From NCBI GenBank assembly GCA_002393975.1, contig DGSM01000049.1:1-14450 (forward strand): a stretch of DNA of 14,450 bases, read 5' to 3'. The stretch is from Clostridiales bacterium UBA4362. GTDB taxonomy: Bacteria > Bacillota > Clostridia > TANB77 > CAG-508. The notes beneath the pieces are model-generated. The model ran no database searches. It was not told where the DNA came from and worked only from the letters and a program-made list of their open reading frames with translations. This document shows positions 5,255 through 13,614 of the stretch, piece after piece. Position 1 is the first letter of the stretch, and each line of letters starts with the position of its first letter. Position numbers and translations under genes: made by a program.

Positions 5255-5809
5255 ATGAGTATCAAGAAAAAAGTATGTTTAATCATTGTTATTATATTAT
5301 TAGTTGCATCAATAGTTGGAATTATATTGAAAAATACCATTTTTAATCCTTGGGTAACTAATAAAGACTATTTATATGAGGCTGCAGTAAACGCTATTAT
5401 AGCTGAAGAAAAAGAAAAATCTCCTGATAGAAATGTTTCGGGATTCCACACTTTTGCAAGCTTTCATAGATTTGGAGTTCAAAAAGGATCTAATTCTTCA
5501 GAAAAAATAGTTTATGTATGGATTAACTATCAAAGCTATTATGTAGAAAGCGATCAAATTTGGAAAAGCACTGGTGGTTCTCACCCATATAAGGTTACTT
5601 TTTCTAATGATGAATTTGTAAAATATGAAATACCAAACTCAGGTGGAAATTACCAAAATGAAATACGTAATCTTTTCCCTGATAAAATAGAAGAAGATAT
5701 TATAAATTATAATTCTCCAGAAAATTTAAGAAATATGTCAGATGATATAAAGAATCAAGTAAATAATTATGAAGAATATGAAAAGATAATAAATAAAGAA
5801 AAAGAATAG
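5255..5809 (+). CDS. Membrane-anchored extracytoplasmic protein, resembles the tail domain of BlaR1-like proteins
   Basis: The 184-residue protein has a short basic N-terminus, one hydrophobic helix at about 7-27 and no lipobox, so it is probably anchored by that helix with the rest outside. Residues about 40-145 (EAAVNAIIAEEK..., HTFASFHRFGVQKG, IVYVWINYQSYYVESDQIWKS, YKVTFSNDEFVKYEIP, YQNEIRNLFPDKI) resemble, from memory, a small domain found at the C-terminus of many BlaR1-like M56 membrane peptidases. No catalytic motif is visible. GGAGGT at 5242-5247 sets the ATG at 5255. It is a single-gene unit on the opposite strand from its neighbours, with its own promoter downstream of the DnaA-box cluster and a bidirectional terminator. 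Its function is unknown; a sensory or wall-associated role is inferred only from the domain. Confidence 0.85.
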   Translation: MSIKKKVCLIIVIILLVASIVGIILKNTIFNPWVTNKDYLYEAAVNAIIAEEKEKSPDRNVSGFHTFASFHRFGVQKGSNSSEKIVYVWINYQSYYVESDQIWKSTGGSHPYKVTFSNDEFVKYEIPNSGGNYQNEIRNLFPDKIEEDIINYNSPENLRNMSDDIKNQVNNYEEYEKIINKEKE

Positions 5810-5827
5810 TTTTTAACTATTCTTTTT
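5799..5827. terminator. Bidirectional terminator between the membrane-protein gene and tyrS
   Basis: A 13-base-pair stem (5799-5811 with 5815-5827, core GAATAGTT/AACTATTC) has a TTT loop and includes the stop codon of the plus-strand gene. T-rich tracts follow on both strands, so it can also end the valS-tyrS transcript, although the tyrS stop lies about 100 bases away. The intervening 5828-5925 is low-complexity AT sequence with a repeated TTTTTATTCTTATT and no gene. Confidence 0.85.
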
Positions 5828-5925
5828 CTTTTTATTCTTATTTTAATTTTTATTCTTATTAATTATTTTCATTTCTATTTTTTATAATTAATTATTTACT
5901 ATTAATTATTAATTTTTGCTTTTCC

Positions 5926-7083
5926 TTAAACTAATTTAACGAATTTATTCTTTCCAACTTGAATAATAGGATTCTCTTTTGGATTCAAAGTTAATTGAAC
6001 ATCATTTACTACATTACCATTAACTTTAACGCCATTTCCTTTAATCATTCTTTTAGCTTCTGCTTTTGAAGGCATAAGTCCAGCATTTACCATGGCATCA
6101 GTAATAACTATTTCCTTCTCATCAACTTTAAGTTCTGGAACTTCATCTGGAATACCACCTTTTGCAATTTCCAAGTATCTTGCTTTTAATTCATCAAATT
6201 CATTTACATCATCATACATTCTTAAAAGTTCTTTAGCAAAAGCAAAGTGAGCTTCTCTTATATCTCCTGCTAATATGTCATTTATTTCTTCCATAGGCAT
6301 ATCTGTAGCAAGTTCAAAATATTGTCTTAAGCATTCATCAGGTATTTTCATAGCTTTTTCAACTTTAACAAATGGTGCTTCACTTATTCCAATATAGTTT
6401 CCAAGGGATTTACTCATCTTATCTTTTCCATCTAATCCGACTAATAGAGGGAAAGTCATAACAACTTGTTGTTCTTGACCATAATCTTTTTGAATTTCTC
6501 TTCCAACTAGTACGTTAAATGTTTGGTCTGTTCCACCTATTTCTATATCTGATTCAAGTGCAACTGAATCATATCCTTGCATTAATGGATAAAGTAGCTC
6601 ATGCATAGAAAGTGGTAGATTATTCTCAAATCTATTTTTGAAATCATCTCTTTCCATGATTCTAGCAACAGTATAATGGCTAAGAAGTTTAATAACTTCT
6701 TCAAAATTCATTTTAGAATACCATTCAGAATTATATCTGATCTTTGTTTTAGTTGGATCCAAAATTTTTGTAGCTTGTTCCATATAACTTTCAGCAGCCT
6801 TACGTGTCTCTTCAAAAGTTAATGATGGTCTAGTCTTAGATTTTCCAGATGGATCTCCTATCATTGCTGTAAAATCGCCAATTAAGAATACAACTTCATG
6901 TCCCATGTCTTGGAATTGTTTTAAAACTCTTAAAACAACGCTATGACCAATATGAAGATCTGGTCTAGATGGATCACATCCTAACTTTATTGTAAGCTTT
7001 TTTCCACTTTTGATTTTCTTATCTAAATCTTCTTCAGAAAAAATATCAACTGCTTTTCTCTTTATTATCTCTAAATTATCCAT
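5926..7083 (-). CDS. tyrS: Tyrosyl-tRNA synthetase
   Basis: This class I aminoacyl-tRNA synthetase joins tyrosine to tRNA-Tyr in the cytoplasm. Visible signatures are HIGH at 44-47, the tyrosine-pocket segment YPLMQGYDSVALESDIEIGG-T-D-Q at about 165-187, KMSKS at 222-226, and a C-terminal S4 RNA-binding domain at about 320-385 (MPSKAEAKRMIKGNGVKVNG). The HIGHSVVLR and DKMSKSLGNYIG contexts fit the TyrZ-like bacterial branch. At 385 residues it is a little shorter than usual (about 400-420) but complete at both ends. It follows valS by 12 bases with an AGAGAGGAG ribosome site, so the two are co-transcribed. I saw no T-box leader in front of it. Confidence 0.97.
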   Translation of the reverse strand: MDNLEIIKRKAVDIFSEEDLDKKIKSGKKLTIKLGCDPSRPDLHIGHSVVLRVLKQFQDMGHEVVFLIGDFTAMIGDPSGKSKTRPSLTFEETRKAAESYMEQATKILDPTKTKIRYNSEWYSKMNFEEVIKLLSHYTVARIMERDDFKNRFENNLPLSMHELLYPLMQGYDSVALESDIEIGGTDQTFNVLVGREIQKDYGQEQQVVMTFPLLVGLDGKDKMSKSLGNYIGISEAPFVKVEKAMKIPDECLRQYFELATDMPMEEINDILAGDIREAHFAFAKELLRMYDDVNEFDELKARYLEIAKGGIPDEVPELKVDEKEIVITDAMVNAGLMPSKAEAKRMIKGNGVKVNGNVVNDVQLTLNPKENPIIQVGKNKFVKLV

Positions 7084-7095
7084 ATTTCTCCTCTC

Positions 7096-9783
7096 TTATT
7101 TCATGCTATTAAGTCTAGAAATTACTTCATCTAACATTGCTTTGTAATTTTCTTGCTTAGCTTTTTCTTCATCAATCTTCTCTTTAGGAGCCTTTGATAT
7201 AAATCCTTGATTTGAAAGCATTTTATTAGATCTTTCAAGTTCTCCTTCAAGTCTAACTTTCTCTTTTTCAAGTCTTGCCTTTTCTTCTTCTATATCAACT
7301 AGCTCTTCAAAAGGCATATATAGATTAATATCTTTATCTGCTATTGAAATAGCATTATTAGGAATTCCTTTTTTATCAGCTTGAACTTTAATTTTACTTC
7401 CAAAGCCAAGTCTTGTAATAAAACCAGCATTTTGTTCAATTAAATCATTATATTTATCAGTAACAAATATTAATTCCGCCTTTTTAGATGGATGAACATT
7501 CATATTTGTTCTAACATTTCTTATTTGAACAATTACAGATTTCATAATATCTATAAATTCTTCATCTTTTTTAGTGTCTAATTTTAGAACCTCAGGCCAT
7601 TTAGATACCATTAATTCTTCATCATCACCATAAACTAAAGAATCATATATTTTACTTGTAACAAATGGCATAAATGGGTGAAGTAATTTCATTAAAATAG
7701 CTAATGCATAATCACTCATAAATGATGCTGTAATTTTCTCATCTAAAGTGCCATTTTGGAATCTAGTTTTATTCATTTCAATATACCAATCACAATATTC
7801 ATCCCAAATAAATGAATATAATTTATCTACAGCAACGCCTAAGTCATAATGATTAATGTTTTTAGTAATCTCTTTAATTAAAACATTTAATTTTCCAATC
7901 ATCCATTTATCATATGATGAAAGTTTATTAATAGCTTCTTTATCTCCTGCAAGAATCTTTTCTTTGAAAGCTACAACATCTTCATCTGTTGTTCTATTCA
8001 TATTTACGAATTTTGCAGCATTCCAAATCTTATTTGCAAAGTTTGAAGCTTGATCTAACTTCTCTGGCATATATTTGATGTCATTTCCCATTGTAGTACC
8101 AGAAAGAAGAGAGAATCTTAAACTATCTGCACCATATTTATCAACAATCTCTAGTGGATCAATACCATTTCCTAAAGATTTACTCATCTTTCTTCCTTGG
8201 CTATCACGAACTAGTCCATGGATTACTATATCATCAAATGGTTTAAGATTTGTACATTTTAATCCTGAGAATATCATTCTTGAAACCCAGAAAGTTATGA
8301 TATCATATCCAGTTACCAAGCAATCTGTTGGATAGAAAGTTTTATAGTCTTCTGCATCTGTATTTGGCCAACCCATTGTTGAAAATGGCCAAAGTGCTGA
8401 ACTAAACCATGTGTCTAATGTATCTTCATCTTGAGTAAGGTCTTTTGAGCCACATTCTTCACATTTTGCAGGTTTTGTCTTTGCAACATTGATATGTCCA
8501 CATTTATCGCAATAGTATGCTGGGATTCTATGTCCCCACCATAATTGTCTTGAAATACACCAATCTCTAATATTTCTCATCCAATTGAAATACATTTTTT
8601 CATATTTCTTTGGAACAAATTTGATATCTCCATCTTCTACTGCTTTAATTGCTGGTTCTGCTAATTTTTTCATTGCTACAAACCATTGGTCTGATATTCT
8701 AGGTTCAATATTATTATGACATCTATAGCATGTTCCAACATCATGAGTATAATCTTCTATAGATACTATTGCACCTAATTTATCTAGTTTATCAACTATA
8801 GGTTGTCTGCTATCGATTGCCTGCATTCCTTTTAGTTCTGGATCTAAGTCTAACATGATATTTCTATCATCAAAAACTTCTATTATTTCCAAGTTATGTC
8901 TTTGTCCTGCTTCATAATCATTTGGATCATGTGCAGGTGTAATCTTAACACATCCTGTTCCAAACTCTAAGTCAACAAATTCGTCAGCAATAATTGGAAC
9001 TTCTCTATTAACTATTGGAACAATGCATTTTCTTCCAACTAACTTTTTATATCTCTTATCTTTTGGATTTACAGCTACCGCTGTATCTCCAAGCATTGTT
9101 TCTGGTCTTGTTGTAGCAACTTCTACATAATCTGGTATATCTTTTTCATTGTCATCTTTTACTATTTTATATCTTAGATGCCATAGATGTGAGTTTTCAG
9201 TAACATATTCTACTTCTGCATCTGATATTGATGTATGGCAATTAGGGCACCAATTAATCATTCTTTTGCCCTTATATATAAGTCCTTCTTTATAAAGGCT
9301 TATAAATTGATCTAGAACCGCTTCTGATAAACCTTCATCTAAAGTAAATCTATTTCTTTCCCAATCACAAGAACATCCTAATTTTCTTTGTTGTTCTTGA
9401 ATTGTTCCACCATATAAATGAGTCCAATCCCATGCACGCTCTAAGAATTTTTCTCTACCAATTTTTTCTTTGGTTAATCCTTCTTCTTTCATCTTAGCAA
9501 CTACTTTAACTTCTGTTGCTATTGCAGCATGGTCTGTTCCTGGAAGCCATAATGTATTATAACCTTGCATTCTCTTTGTTCTTATTAATACATCTTGTAT
9601 TGTTCCATCTAATGCATGTCCCATATGTAGTTTTCCAGTAACATTTGGTGGTGGCATTACAATACTATATTTCTTTGCTTTTTTATCCATGCTAGGCTTA
9701 AAGTAGCCTTTTTCTTCCCATGATTTATATAATTCATCTTCAAATTGTTTTGGGGAATATGTTCCTTCTATTTTTTTACTCAT
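7096..9783 (-). CDS. valS: Valyl-tRNA synthetase
   Basis: This 895-residue class I synthetase charges tRNA-Val and hydrolyses mischarged threonine. The catalytic motifs are HMGH at 53-56 (after PPPNVTGKL) and KMSKS at 532-536. The CP1 editing domain spans about 195-350 and includes TTRPETMLGD and the GTGCVKITPAHDPNDYE segment. Zinc-knuckle cysteines are seen at C179/C182 and in CDKC (425-428) with CEEC (441-444). The C-terminal tail from about 825 is a charged coiled coil typical of ValRS. The length is normal (about 880). The ribosome site is AAAGGAAA. It heads the valS-tyrS pair. A small membrane-protein gene ends 67 bases upstream, and the gap holds a short hairpin. Confidence 0.98.
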   Translation of the reverse strand: MSKKIEGTYSPKQFEDELYKSWEEKGYFKPSMDKKAKKYSIVMPPPNVTGKLHMGHALDGTIQDVLIRTKRMQGYNTLWLPGTDHAAIATEVKVVAKMKEEGLTKEKIGREKFLERAWDWTHLYGGTIQEQQRKLGCSCDWERNRFTLDEGLSEAVLDQFISLYKEGLIYKGKRMINWCPNCHTSISDAEVEYVTENSHLWHLRYKIVKDDNEKDIPDYVEVATTRPETMLGDTAVAVNPKDKRYKKLVGRKCIVPIVNREVPIIADEFVDLEFGTGCVKITPAHDPNDYEAGQRHNLEIIEVFDDRNIMLDLDPELKGMQAIDSRQPIVDKLDKLGAIVSIEDYTHDVGTCYRCHNNIEPRISDQWFVAMKKLAEPAIKAVEDGDIKFVPKKYEKMYFNWMRNIRDWCISRQLWWGHRIPAYYCDKCGHINVAKTKPAKCEECGSKDLTQDEDTLDTWFSSALWPFSTMGWPNTDAEDYKTFYPTDCLVTGYDIITFWVSRMIFSGLKCTNLKPFDDIVIHGLVRDSQGRKMSKSLGNGIDPLEIVDKYGADSLRFSLLSGTTMGNDIKYMPEKLDQASNFANKIWNAAKFVNMNRTTDEDVVAFKEKILAGDKEAINKLSSYDKWMIGKLNVLIKEITKNINHYDLGVAVDKLYSFIWDEYCDWYIEMNKTRFQNGTLDEKITASFMSDYALAILMKLLHPFMPFVTSKIYDSLVYGDDEELMVSKWPEVLKLDTKKDEEFIDIMKSVIVQIRNVRTNMNVHPSKKAELIFVTDKYNDLIEQNAGFITRLGFGSKIKVQADKKGIPNNAISIADKDINLYMPFEELVDIEEEKARLEKEKVRLEGELERSNKMLSNQGFISKAPKEKIDEEKAKQENYKAMLDEVISRLNSMK

Positions 9784-9811
9784 CGTGTTTATTTCCTTTC
9801 TAATAACTAAT

Positions 9812-9838
9812 AAGAGCCTGCATTACCGGCTCTTTTTT
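9812..9838. repeat. Hairpin in the valS 5' region
   Basis: AAGAGCC (9812-9818) pairs with GGCTCTT (9828-9834) over a nine-base loop. The T run lies on the plus-strand side (9833-9838), where no gene reads in. On the coding minus strand the stem is followed by a weaker TTATTAGTTATTAG tract. It could be a weak terminator/attenuator between the small membrane gene and valS, or a stop for antisense transcripts. Confidence 0.55.
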
Positions 9839-9850
9839 CAAAATTCAAAC

Positions 9851-10036
9851 TTAAAAAATTCTAAACACGGTACAGACGAATACAGCCCCCAAAAGTGCTA
9901 GTACAAATCCTACACTTTTAATGACATTTATGACTTTGTTTTTATCAGAATCTGAAAAATAATTCTTTGAAAAATGTCTAGCATCAAAGACTAGTGTTAG
10001 TCCCACGGCTATTAAAATAATTAAAAATAATCTCAT
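9851..10036 (-). CDS. Small two-helix membrane protein, unknown function
   Basis: The 61-residue protein has two hydrophobic segments, about 2-18 (LFLIILIAVGLTLVF) and about 41-58 (SVGFVLALLGAVFVCTVF), joined by a polar, charged loop (DARHFSKNYFSDSDKNKV). It resembles many short, unnamed clostridial inner-membrane proteins. An AAGGA ribosome site lies about seven bases upstream of the ATG, and the frame has the codon use of its neighbours, which supports a real gene. It lies upstream of valS on the same strand with a 67-base gap that contains a hairpin, so co-transcription is possible but unproven. No motif indicates its job. Confidence 0.75.
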   Translation of the reverse strand: MRLFLIILIAVGLTLVFDARHFSKNYFSDSDKNKVINVIKSVGFVLALLGAVFVCTVFRIF

Positions 10037-10159
10037 GGCTTTTCCTTTTAAATTATTTATTATTGTTCTTTTGTAATTTATTTAAATTATTGTTCTAATA
10101 ATATTTTGTTTTACTTTTGTTTTTATTTATATTTATATTTATATTATTATTAATTTGTA
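10037..10159. other. AT-rich spacer with short direct repeats
   Basis: No gene or clear promoter is seen. ATTATTGTTCT occurs twice, at 10059-10069 and 10086-10096, a 27-base step, and TTTATA is repeated three times in tandem at 10126-10143. I found no good terminator for the aldose-epimerase gene here, so transcription may read through into the small membrane gene. Confidence 0.5.
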
Positions 10160-11032
10160 TTAATTTGAAAATTCAACAGTAAATTTAGCTTCAAAGCTAT
10201 CTTCAGGAGAAAGAATAATAATATCAGGTTTCTTTGCAAAGACTCCATTTCCATAAACCCTATCTGCTGTCGATGTCCAAGGCTCTAAGCATATAAATGG
10301 TGCTCCTGGTTTAGACCAAATTCCTAAATAATTAAAGCCATCAAAATCTAAGCTTAAAACTCTTTTCTTAGTCCTACTATTGTTAAGATATATTTTTTTG
10401 TTTTTAATACCTTTGATAATAATTGCATCATTATCAAAAGTATGTTCATCTAATTCCAAATATTTATTATCTATTAATCTATTTTTTGCATAATCAGTTC
10501 CTACTAAGCCATCTACTAAATAAAGAAAATGGCAAGAAGTCTCCTCTTCTGCAAACTCAAGATAATAGTTACCTCTTTTCATATCTTCTGGATCTATCTT
10601 AAAAGCTGGATGTCCTCCAATTGAAAAAGGCATATTTGTATAACCTGAATTAACAACCTTATATTCTACTGTTAGTATATTTTTATCGCATCTATAGGTT
10701 GTATATAATTCAAAATTATATGGAAATCTTGCTAATGTATAATTATTACTTCTCAATACATATTGTTGAAAATTGTCCAGTTTAGTAATGGCTTCAAACT
10801 CCATATCTCTTGCAAATCCATGTTGACTCATTTCATATGGTCTTCCATTAATTAAAGTATGCCCTCTTTTTAGCTTTCCTATAATAGGAAAAAGTACTGG
10901 GGCATGCCTTTTCCAATAAACTTTACCATTTTCATCTAATGTGTCTTTTCCTTGGTGAATTTTCTCTACACCATCTATCTTAAAGCTGATTAATTCTCCG
11001 CCTTCAGTAGATGAATTCATAAGAGTCTCCAT
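10160..11032 (-). CDS. Aldose 1-epimerase family protein, LacX type
   Basis: The 290-residue cytoplasmic protein belongs to the galactose-mutarotase-like beta-sandwich family. Family signatures are YWKRHAPVLFPIIG at 39-52, QHGFARDMEF at 70-79, SIGGHPAF at 137-144, and LEPW at 249-252. By analogy with mutarotases, H71, H141 and E250 are candidate sugar-binding and catalytic residues. The sequence fits the LacX-like branch better than classical GalM. Members interconvert the anomers of aldoses or phosphosugars, but the substrate cannot be read here. The length is normal for the branch. GAGGTG precedes the ATG, the gene has its own promoter, and no sugar operon surrounds it, so it is a stand-alone housekeeping-type gene in this window. 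Confidence 0.9.
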   Translation of the reverse strand: METLMNSSTEGGELISFKIDGVEKIHQGKDTLDENGKVYWKRHAPVLFPIIGKLKRGHTLINGRPYEMSQHGFARDMEFEAITKLDNFQQYVLRSNNYTLARFPYNFELYTTYRCDKNILTVEYKVVNSGYTNMPFSIGGHPAFKIDPEDMKRGNYYLEFAEEETSCHFLYLVDGLVGTDYAKNRLIDNKYLELDEHTFDNDAIIIKGIKNKKIYLNNSRTKKRVLSLDFDGFNYLGIWSKPGAPFICLEPWTSTADRVYGNGVFAKKPDIIILSPEDSFEAKFTVEFSN

Positions 11033-11076
11033 CTTTCACCTCTAATTAGTATAGTATATATAAAAATGCTACATAT

Positions 11077-11105
11077 ATCTTATTATTTTACAGGCAAAAA
11101 GTCAA
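11077..11105 (-). promoter_or_regulatory. Promoter of the aldose-epimerase gene
   Basis: Minus-strand -35 TTGACT at 11100-11105 and -10 TAAGAT at 11077-11082 are separated by 17 bases. The predicted start is near 11070, giving a leader of about 38 bases. Confidence 0.7.
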
Positions 11106-11135
11106 TAATATAAAGGCTTTTAATGAAAAAAAGCA

Positions 11136-11185
11136 TAAAAAAAGAACAATTTATAAAACTATAAATTCTATAAATTGTTCTTTTT
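11136..11185 (-). terminator. Terminator of greA
   Basis: A 17-base-pair inverted repeat has arms at 11139-11155 and 11169-11185 (core GAACAATTTATA/TATAAATTGTTC) around a 13-base loop. On the minus strand it is followed by a T run, so it ends the greA transcript, which stops at 11232. A similar T tract on the other strand is shorter. Confidence 0.9.
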
Positions 11186-11231
11186 AAGAAAAATCAAAAA
11201 TTTATCTGACAATATTTATAAATTTTTTTAA

Positions 11232-11708
11232 TTATTTCTTAATTGATAAAATTTTAAACTTTGCAACGCCTGATGGTATCTTAGCTTCTACAATTTGTCC
11301 CTTTTTAGATCCAAGTAAAGCTGCTCCTATAGGAGACACATTTGAAATCTTGTTTTGTGCTAAATCTACTTCTGTAGATCCTACTATAGTATAAGTTACG
11401 TCTTCATCGAAGTCCATATCATGAACACTAACAATGTTACCAACTTGAACTGTTTTTGTATCGATTTCAGATTCTTCGATAACTTTAGCATGTCTAAGTT
11501 TATTCTCTAATTCTAAAATCTTGTTCTCGTTATCTTCTTGTGCATTCTTAGCTTCATCATATTCGGAATTCTCTGATAAATCCCCATAACCAAGAGCAAT
11601 TTTTATCCTACCTGCAATCTCTGTTCTAGCTGTAGTTTTAAGGTATTCAAGTTCGTTAGAAAGTTTGTCAAACCCTTCTTTTGTAAGGATTACTTCTTCG
11701 CTCTCCAT
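11232..11708 (-). CDS. greA: Transcription elongation factor GreA
   Basis: GreA enters the secondary channel of RNA polymerase and stimulates cleavage of backtracked RNA. Residues about 1-75 form the coiled coil with the tip motif GDLSENSEYDEAK (D43 and E46 as the acidic tip). The C-terminal FKBP-like domain has VGNIVSV and SPIGAALLGSKKGQIVEAKIPSG. The frame is open up to an ATG at 11750, but I place the start at 11708. That gives 158 residues, the normal GreA length, and begins at MESEEVILTKEG. An AAGGAAGGG ribosome site sits nine bases upstream. The -10 hexamer at 11751-11756 abuts the upper ATG, which would lie upstream of the predicted transcription start. It is a single-gene unit with its own promoter and terminator. 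Confidence 0.96.
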   Translation of the reverse strand: MESEEVILTKEGFDKLSNELEYLKTTARTEIAGRIKIALGYGDLSENSEYDEAKNAQEDNENKILELENKLRHAKVIEESEIDTKTVQVGNIVSVHDMDFDEDVTYTIVGSTEVDLAQNKISNVSPIGAALLGSKKGQIVEAKIPSGVAKFKILSIKK

Positions 11709-11750
11709 GTTTATCATCCCTTCCTTTCTGTTGTCAGTAACTAAGTCCAT

Positions 11751-11779
11751 ATTTTATAATTTTTTATGCAATTTGTCAA
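11751..11779 (-). promoter_or_regulatory. Promoter of greA
   Basis: Minus-strand -35 TTGACA at 11774-11779 is perfect, and -10 TAAAAT at 11751-11756 follows a 17-base spacer. The predicted start is near 11744, so the ATG at 11750 cannot be used by this transcript. Confidence 0.9.
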
Positions 11780-11807
11780 TTATTTTCATTACATTTAATC
11801 TATATGC

Positions 11808-13499
11808 TTACTGATTCAACTTTTCATCTATTACATCCCAGACATCTTGGGTTTCTCTATCTTTCTCCCAGAAGCCTGCTCCTGCTAAATTATACTTCTT
11901 TACCAAGTCTAATTTTGCAGAAATAGAATCTTTATCTTCTATCCATTCTTTATATGTTACACCATTGCTTTTCCACTCAATATAATGTTGTTTTGTTGCC
12001 TCATCCCAAGTAGCATTTACTCCTGATGGAATCTTTGTATCAACCATGTTTACAACAGAACTTGAAACGGTTCCACTTTCTCTCCATAATCTAGTATAGA
12101 AAGGTAATGCTAATACTATTTTGTCTGATGAAACACCCTCTTGTCCCATAAATTTTGCTATATTGTTTTCAATTAATGCATATGAACAAATACTACGAGA
12201 GTTAGTTAAGCCTTGCTCATCATATGTTAAATATACTAGATAATCTGTAGTCTTTCCTATCTTATTTCTGTCATAACATAAAGACCATGTTTCACTACCG
12301 TCTGGTGAAGTTACAAGTACAGATAATTTTAAGTTTTCTTTATGAAGTCTTGGTACAAGCTCAATAATAAATCTTGAATAATTATCTTTATCTGTAAGAT
12401 ACATTCTTTCAATATCTATGTTTACTCCATCAACTTTTGCTTTTTTCAAATTCTCTACAATTTCACCAATAAATTTTGTTCTATTTTCATAAGTAGAGAA
12501 TAATTTTGATGTAACATTTAAATTGTTTAGGCCGTTATTTGAAACTGTAGGCCATACTTCATAGCCCTGTTCATGAGCCCATTTAACATAGTTTTCGCTC
12601 TCTTGTGTAAAGTTCACTTTTAAGCTACCATCTGAATTAATTCTATAAAAAGATGGTGATACTACATTTGCTCCCTTTATACTTCCGCTTCTAGCTGGAG
12701 CCTTTTCATTTGCTCCATAATAATCCCAAACAATACTTGCTTGTTTATTATTAGCTAATTTAAAGCTTGCTGTTTCTCTTACTACATTCTCATTCTCAAC
12801 ATTTTTCTTGTTGATATATCCTATTTTTCCATTTGCCGTTCTAATTCTTACATAACCATTTAGTTCAACATCTTTTCCATTTTCATCTTGAACTATAGTA
12901 AACTTTTCATCATCATTAATTCTTTCAATATATCTACTAAAGAAAGTTGCTTTTAGTCTTACAAATTGATTTCTAGTACCATCAGCTTCAACATATTTTC
13001 TATCTAAAGAATCTATTGTTGTAGTCATAGTTTCTTCATTATGATGAATATCAAAGTTATAAATGTCACTTACATTATTTAAAGCAATTAATTTAGTGCC
13101 ATTTTCTTCTTTAAGTAAGTTTTCACGATATTCTTCTTTACCATTTATCTCTATTTTAGTTTTTCCATCTTTTATTTCGTTAGGATAAATTGCTACAGTA
13201 TTAATCGAAGATGTTGTAATAATTCTATCATCAGAAATAATAATGTTGTTATCAAAATAACGTTGTATGTCTGACAATTGAATATAATAGTTATCTCCTT
13301 CAATAATTAGTCCTTGAGCCAAATTATTTGTAACATTCGTATTATTAATTAATAGTTTTTGGACCTTATCTAAAGGATCTGCAACATAATTTGGTGCTAC
13401 TCTTATTAAAAAAGCAATACCTAATAACATTCCAAAAGTCACCATTATACGCCTTATAGCATGCCAAATTCTTATATGTTTAATACTTTTAAATTTCAT
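11808..13499 (-). CDS. Membrane-anchored SH3/glycoside hydrolase family 18 protein, probable cell-wall hydrolase
   Basis: The 563-residue protein has a basic N-terminus and one hydrophobic helix at about 17-33, so it is anchored with the bulk outside. Residues about 55-165 look like a copper-amine-oxidase-N-like substrate or wall-binding module (YYIQLSDIQRYFDNNIIIS). Residues about 168-236 look like a bacterial SH3 module ending GKIGYINKKNV. From about 255 to the end is a GH18 TIM barrel with the signature DGVNIDIE at 357-364, E364 being the likely catalytic acid. GH18 enzymes of this kind (SleL/YaaH-like in Bacillus) cleave N-acetylglucosaminyl bonds in peptidoglycan or spore cortex, and that role is inferred here. 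The ribosome site AGGAGA is five bases from the ATG. Confidence 0.9.
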   Translation of the reverse strand: MKFKSIKHIRIWHAIRRIMVTFGMLLGIAFLIRVAPNYVADPLDKVQKLLINNTNVTNNLAQGLIIEGDNYYIQLSDIQRYFDNNIIISDDRIITTSSINTVAIYPNEIKDGKTKIEINGKEEYRENLLKEENGTKLIALNNVSDIYNFDIHHNEETMTTTIDSLDRKYVEADGTRNQFVRLKATFFSRYIERINDDEKFTIVQDENGKDVELNGYVRIRTANGKIGYINKKNVENENVVRETASFKLANNKQASIVWDYYGANEKAPARSGSIKGANVVSPSFYRINSDGSLKVNFTQESENYVKWAHEQGYEVWPTVSNNGLNNLNVTSKLFSTYENRTKFIGEIVENLKKAKVDGVNIDIERMYLTDKDNYSRFIIELVPRLHKENLKLSVLVTSPDGSETWSLCYDRNKIGKTTDYLVYLTYDEQGLTNSRSICSYALIENNIAKFMGQEGVSSDKIVLALPFYTRLWRESGTVSSSVVNMVDTKIPSGVNATWDEATKQHYIEWKSNGVTYKEWIEDKDSISAKLDLVKKYNLAGAGFWEKDRETQDVWDVIDEKLNQ

Positions 13500-13530
13500 T
13501 ATTTCTCCTATAGTTTAAAAATCTTCCACT

Positions 13531-13536
13531 ATTATA
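13531..13536 (-). promoter_or_regulatory. Probable -10 element of the GH18 gene
   Basis: Minus-strand TATAAT at 13531-13536 lies about 32 bases upstream of the ATG at 13499. The region 17 bases further upstream is only a T run overlapping the rpmB terminator tail, so the -35 is poor. Confidence 0.5.
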
Positions 13537-13546
13537 CTAAAAAAAA

Positions 13547-13577
13547 GAAAAATAAAAAAGTACTATTGAATAGTACT
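13547..13577 (-). terminator. Terminator of rpmB
   Basis: AGTACTATT (13559-13567) is complementary to AATAGTACT (13569-13577), forming a seven-base-pair stem with a five-base loop. On the minus strand a T-rich tract follows. The rpmB stop lies 38 bases upstream. Confidence 0.88.
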
Positions 13578-13614
13578 CTTAAATTTATCTCAAAAAATAA
13601 TAAAACTTATTAGA

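Noticed and set aside
7856..8335. Two plus-strand ORFs inside valS
   Set aside because: They are antisense to a full-length, clearly conserved valyl-tRNA synthetase and have no start signals.
9784..9850. T-box riboswitch controlling valS-tyrS
   Set aside because: The gap from the upstream gene is only 67 bases and lacks the conserved T-box sequence and the larger stem structure.
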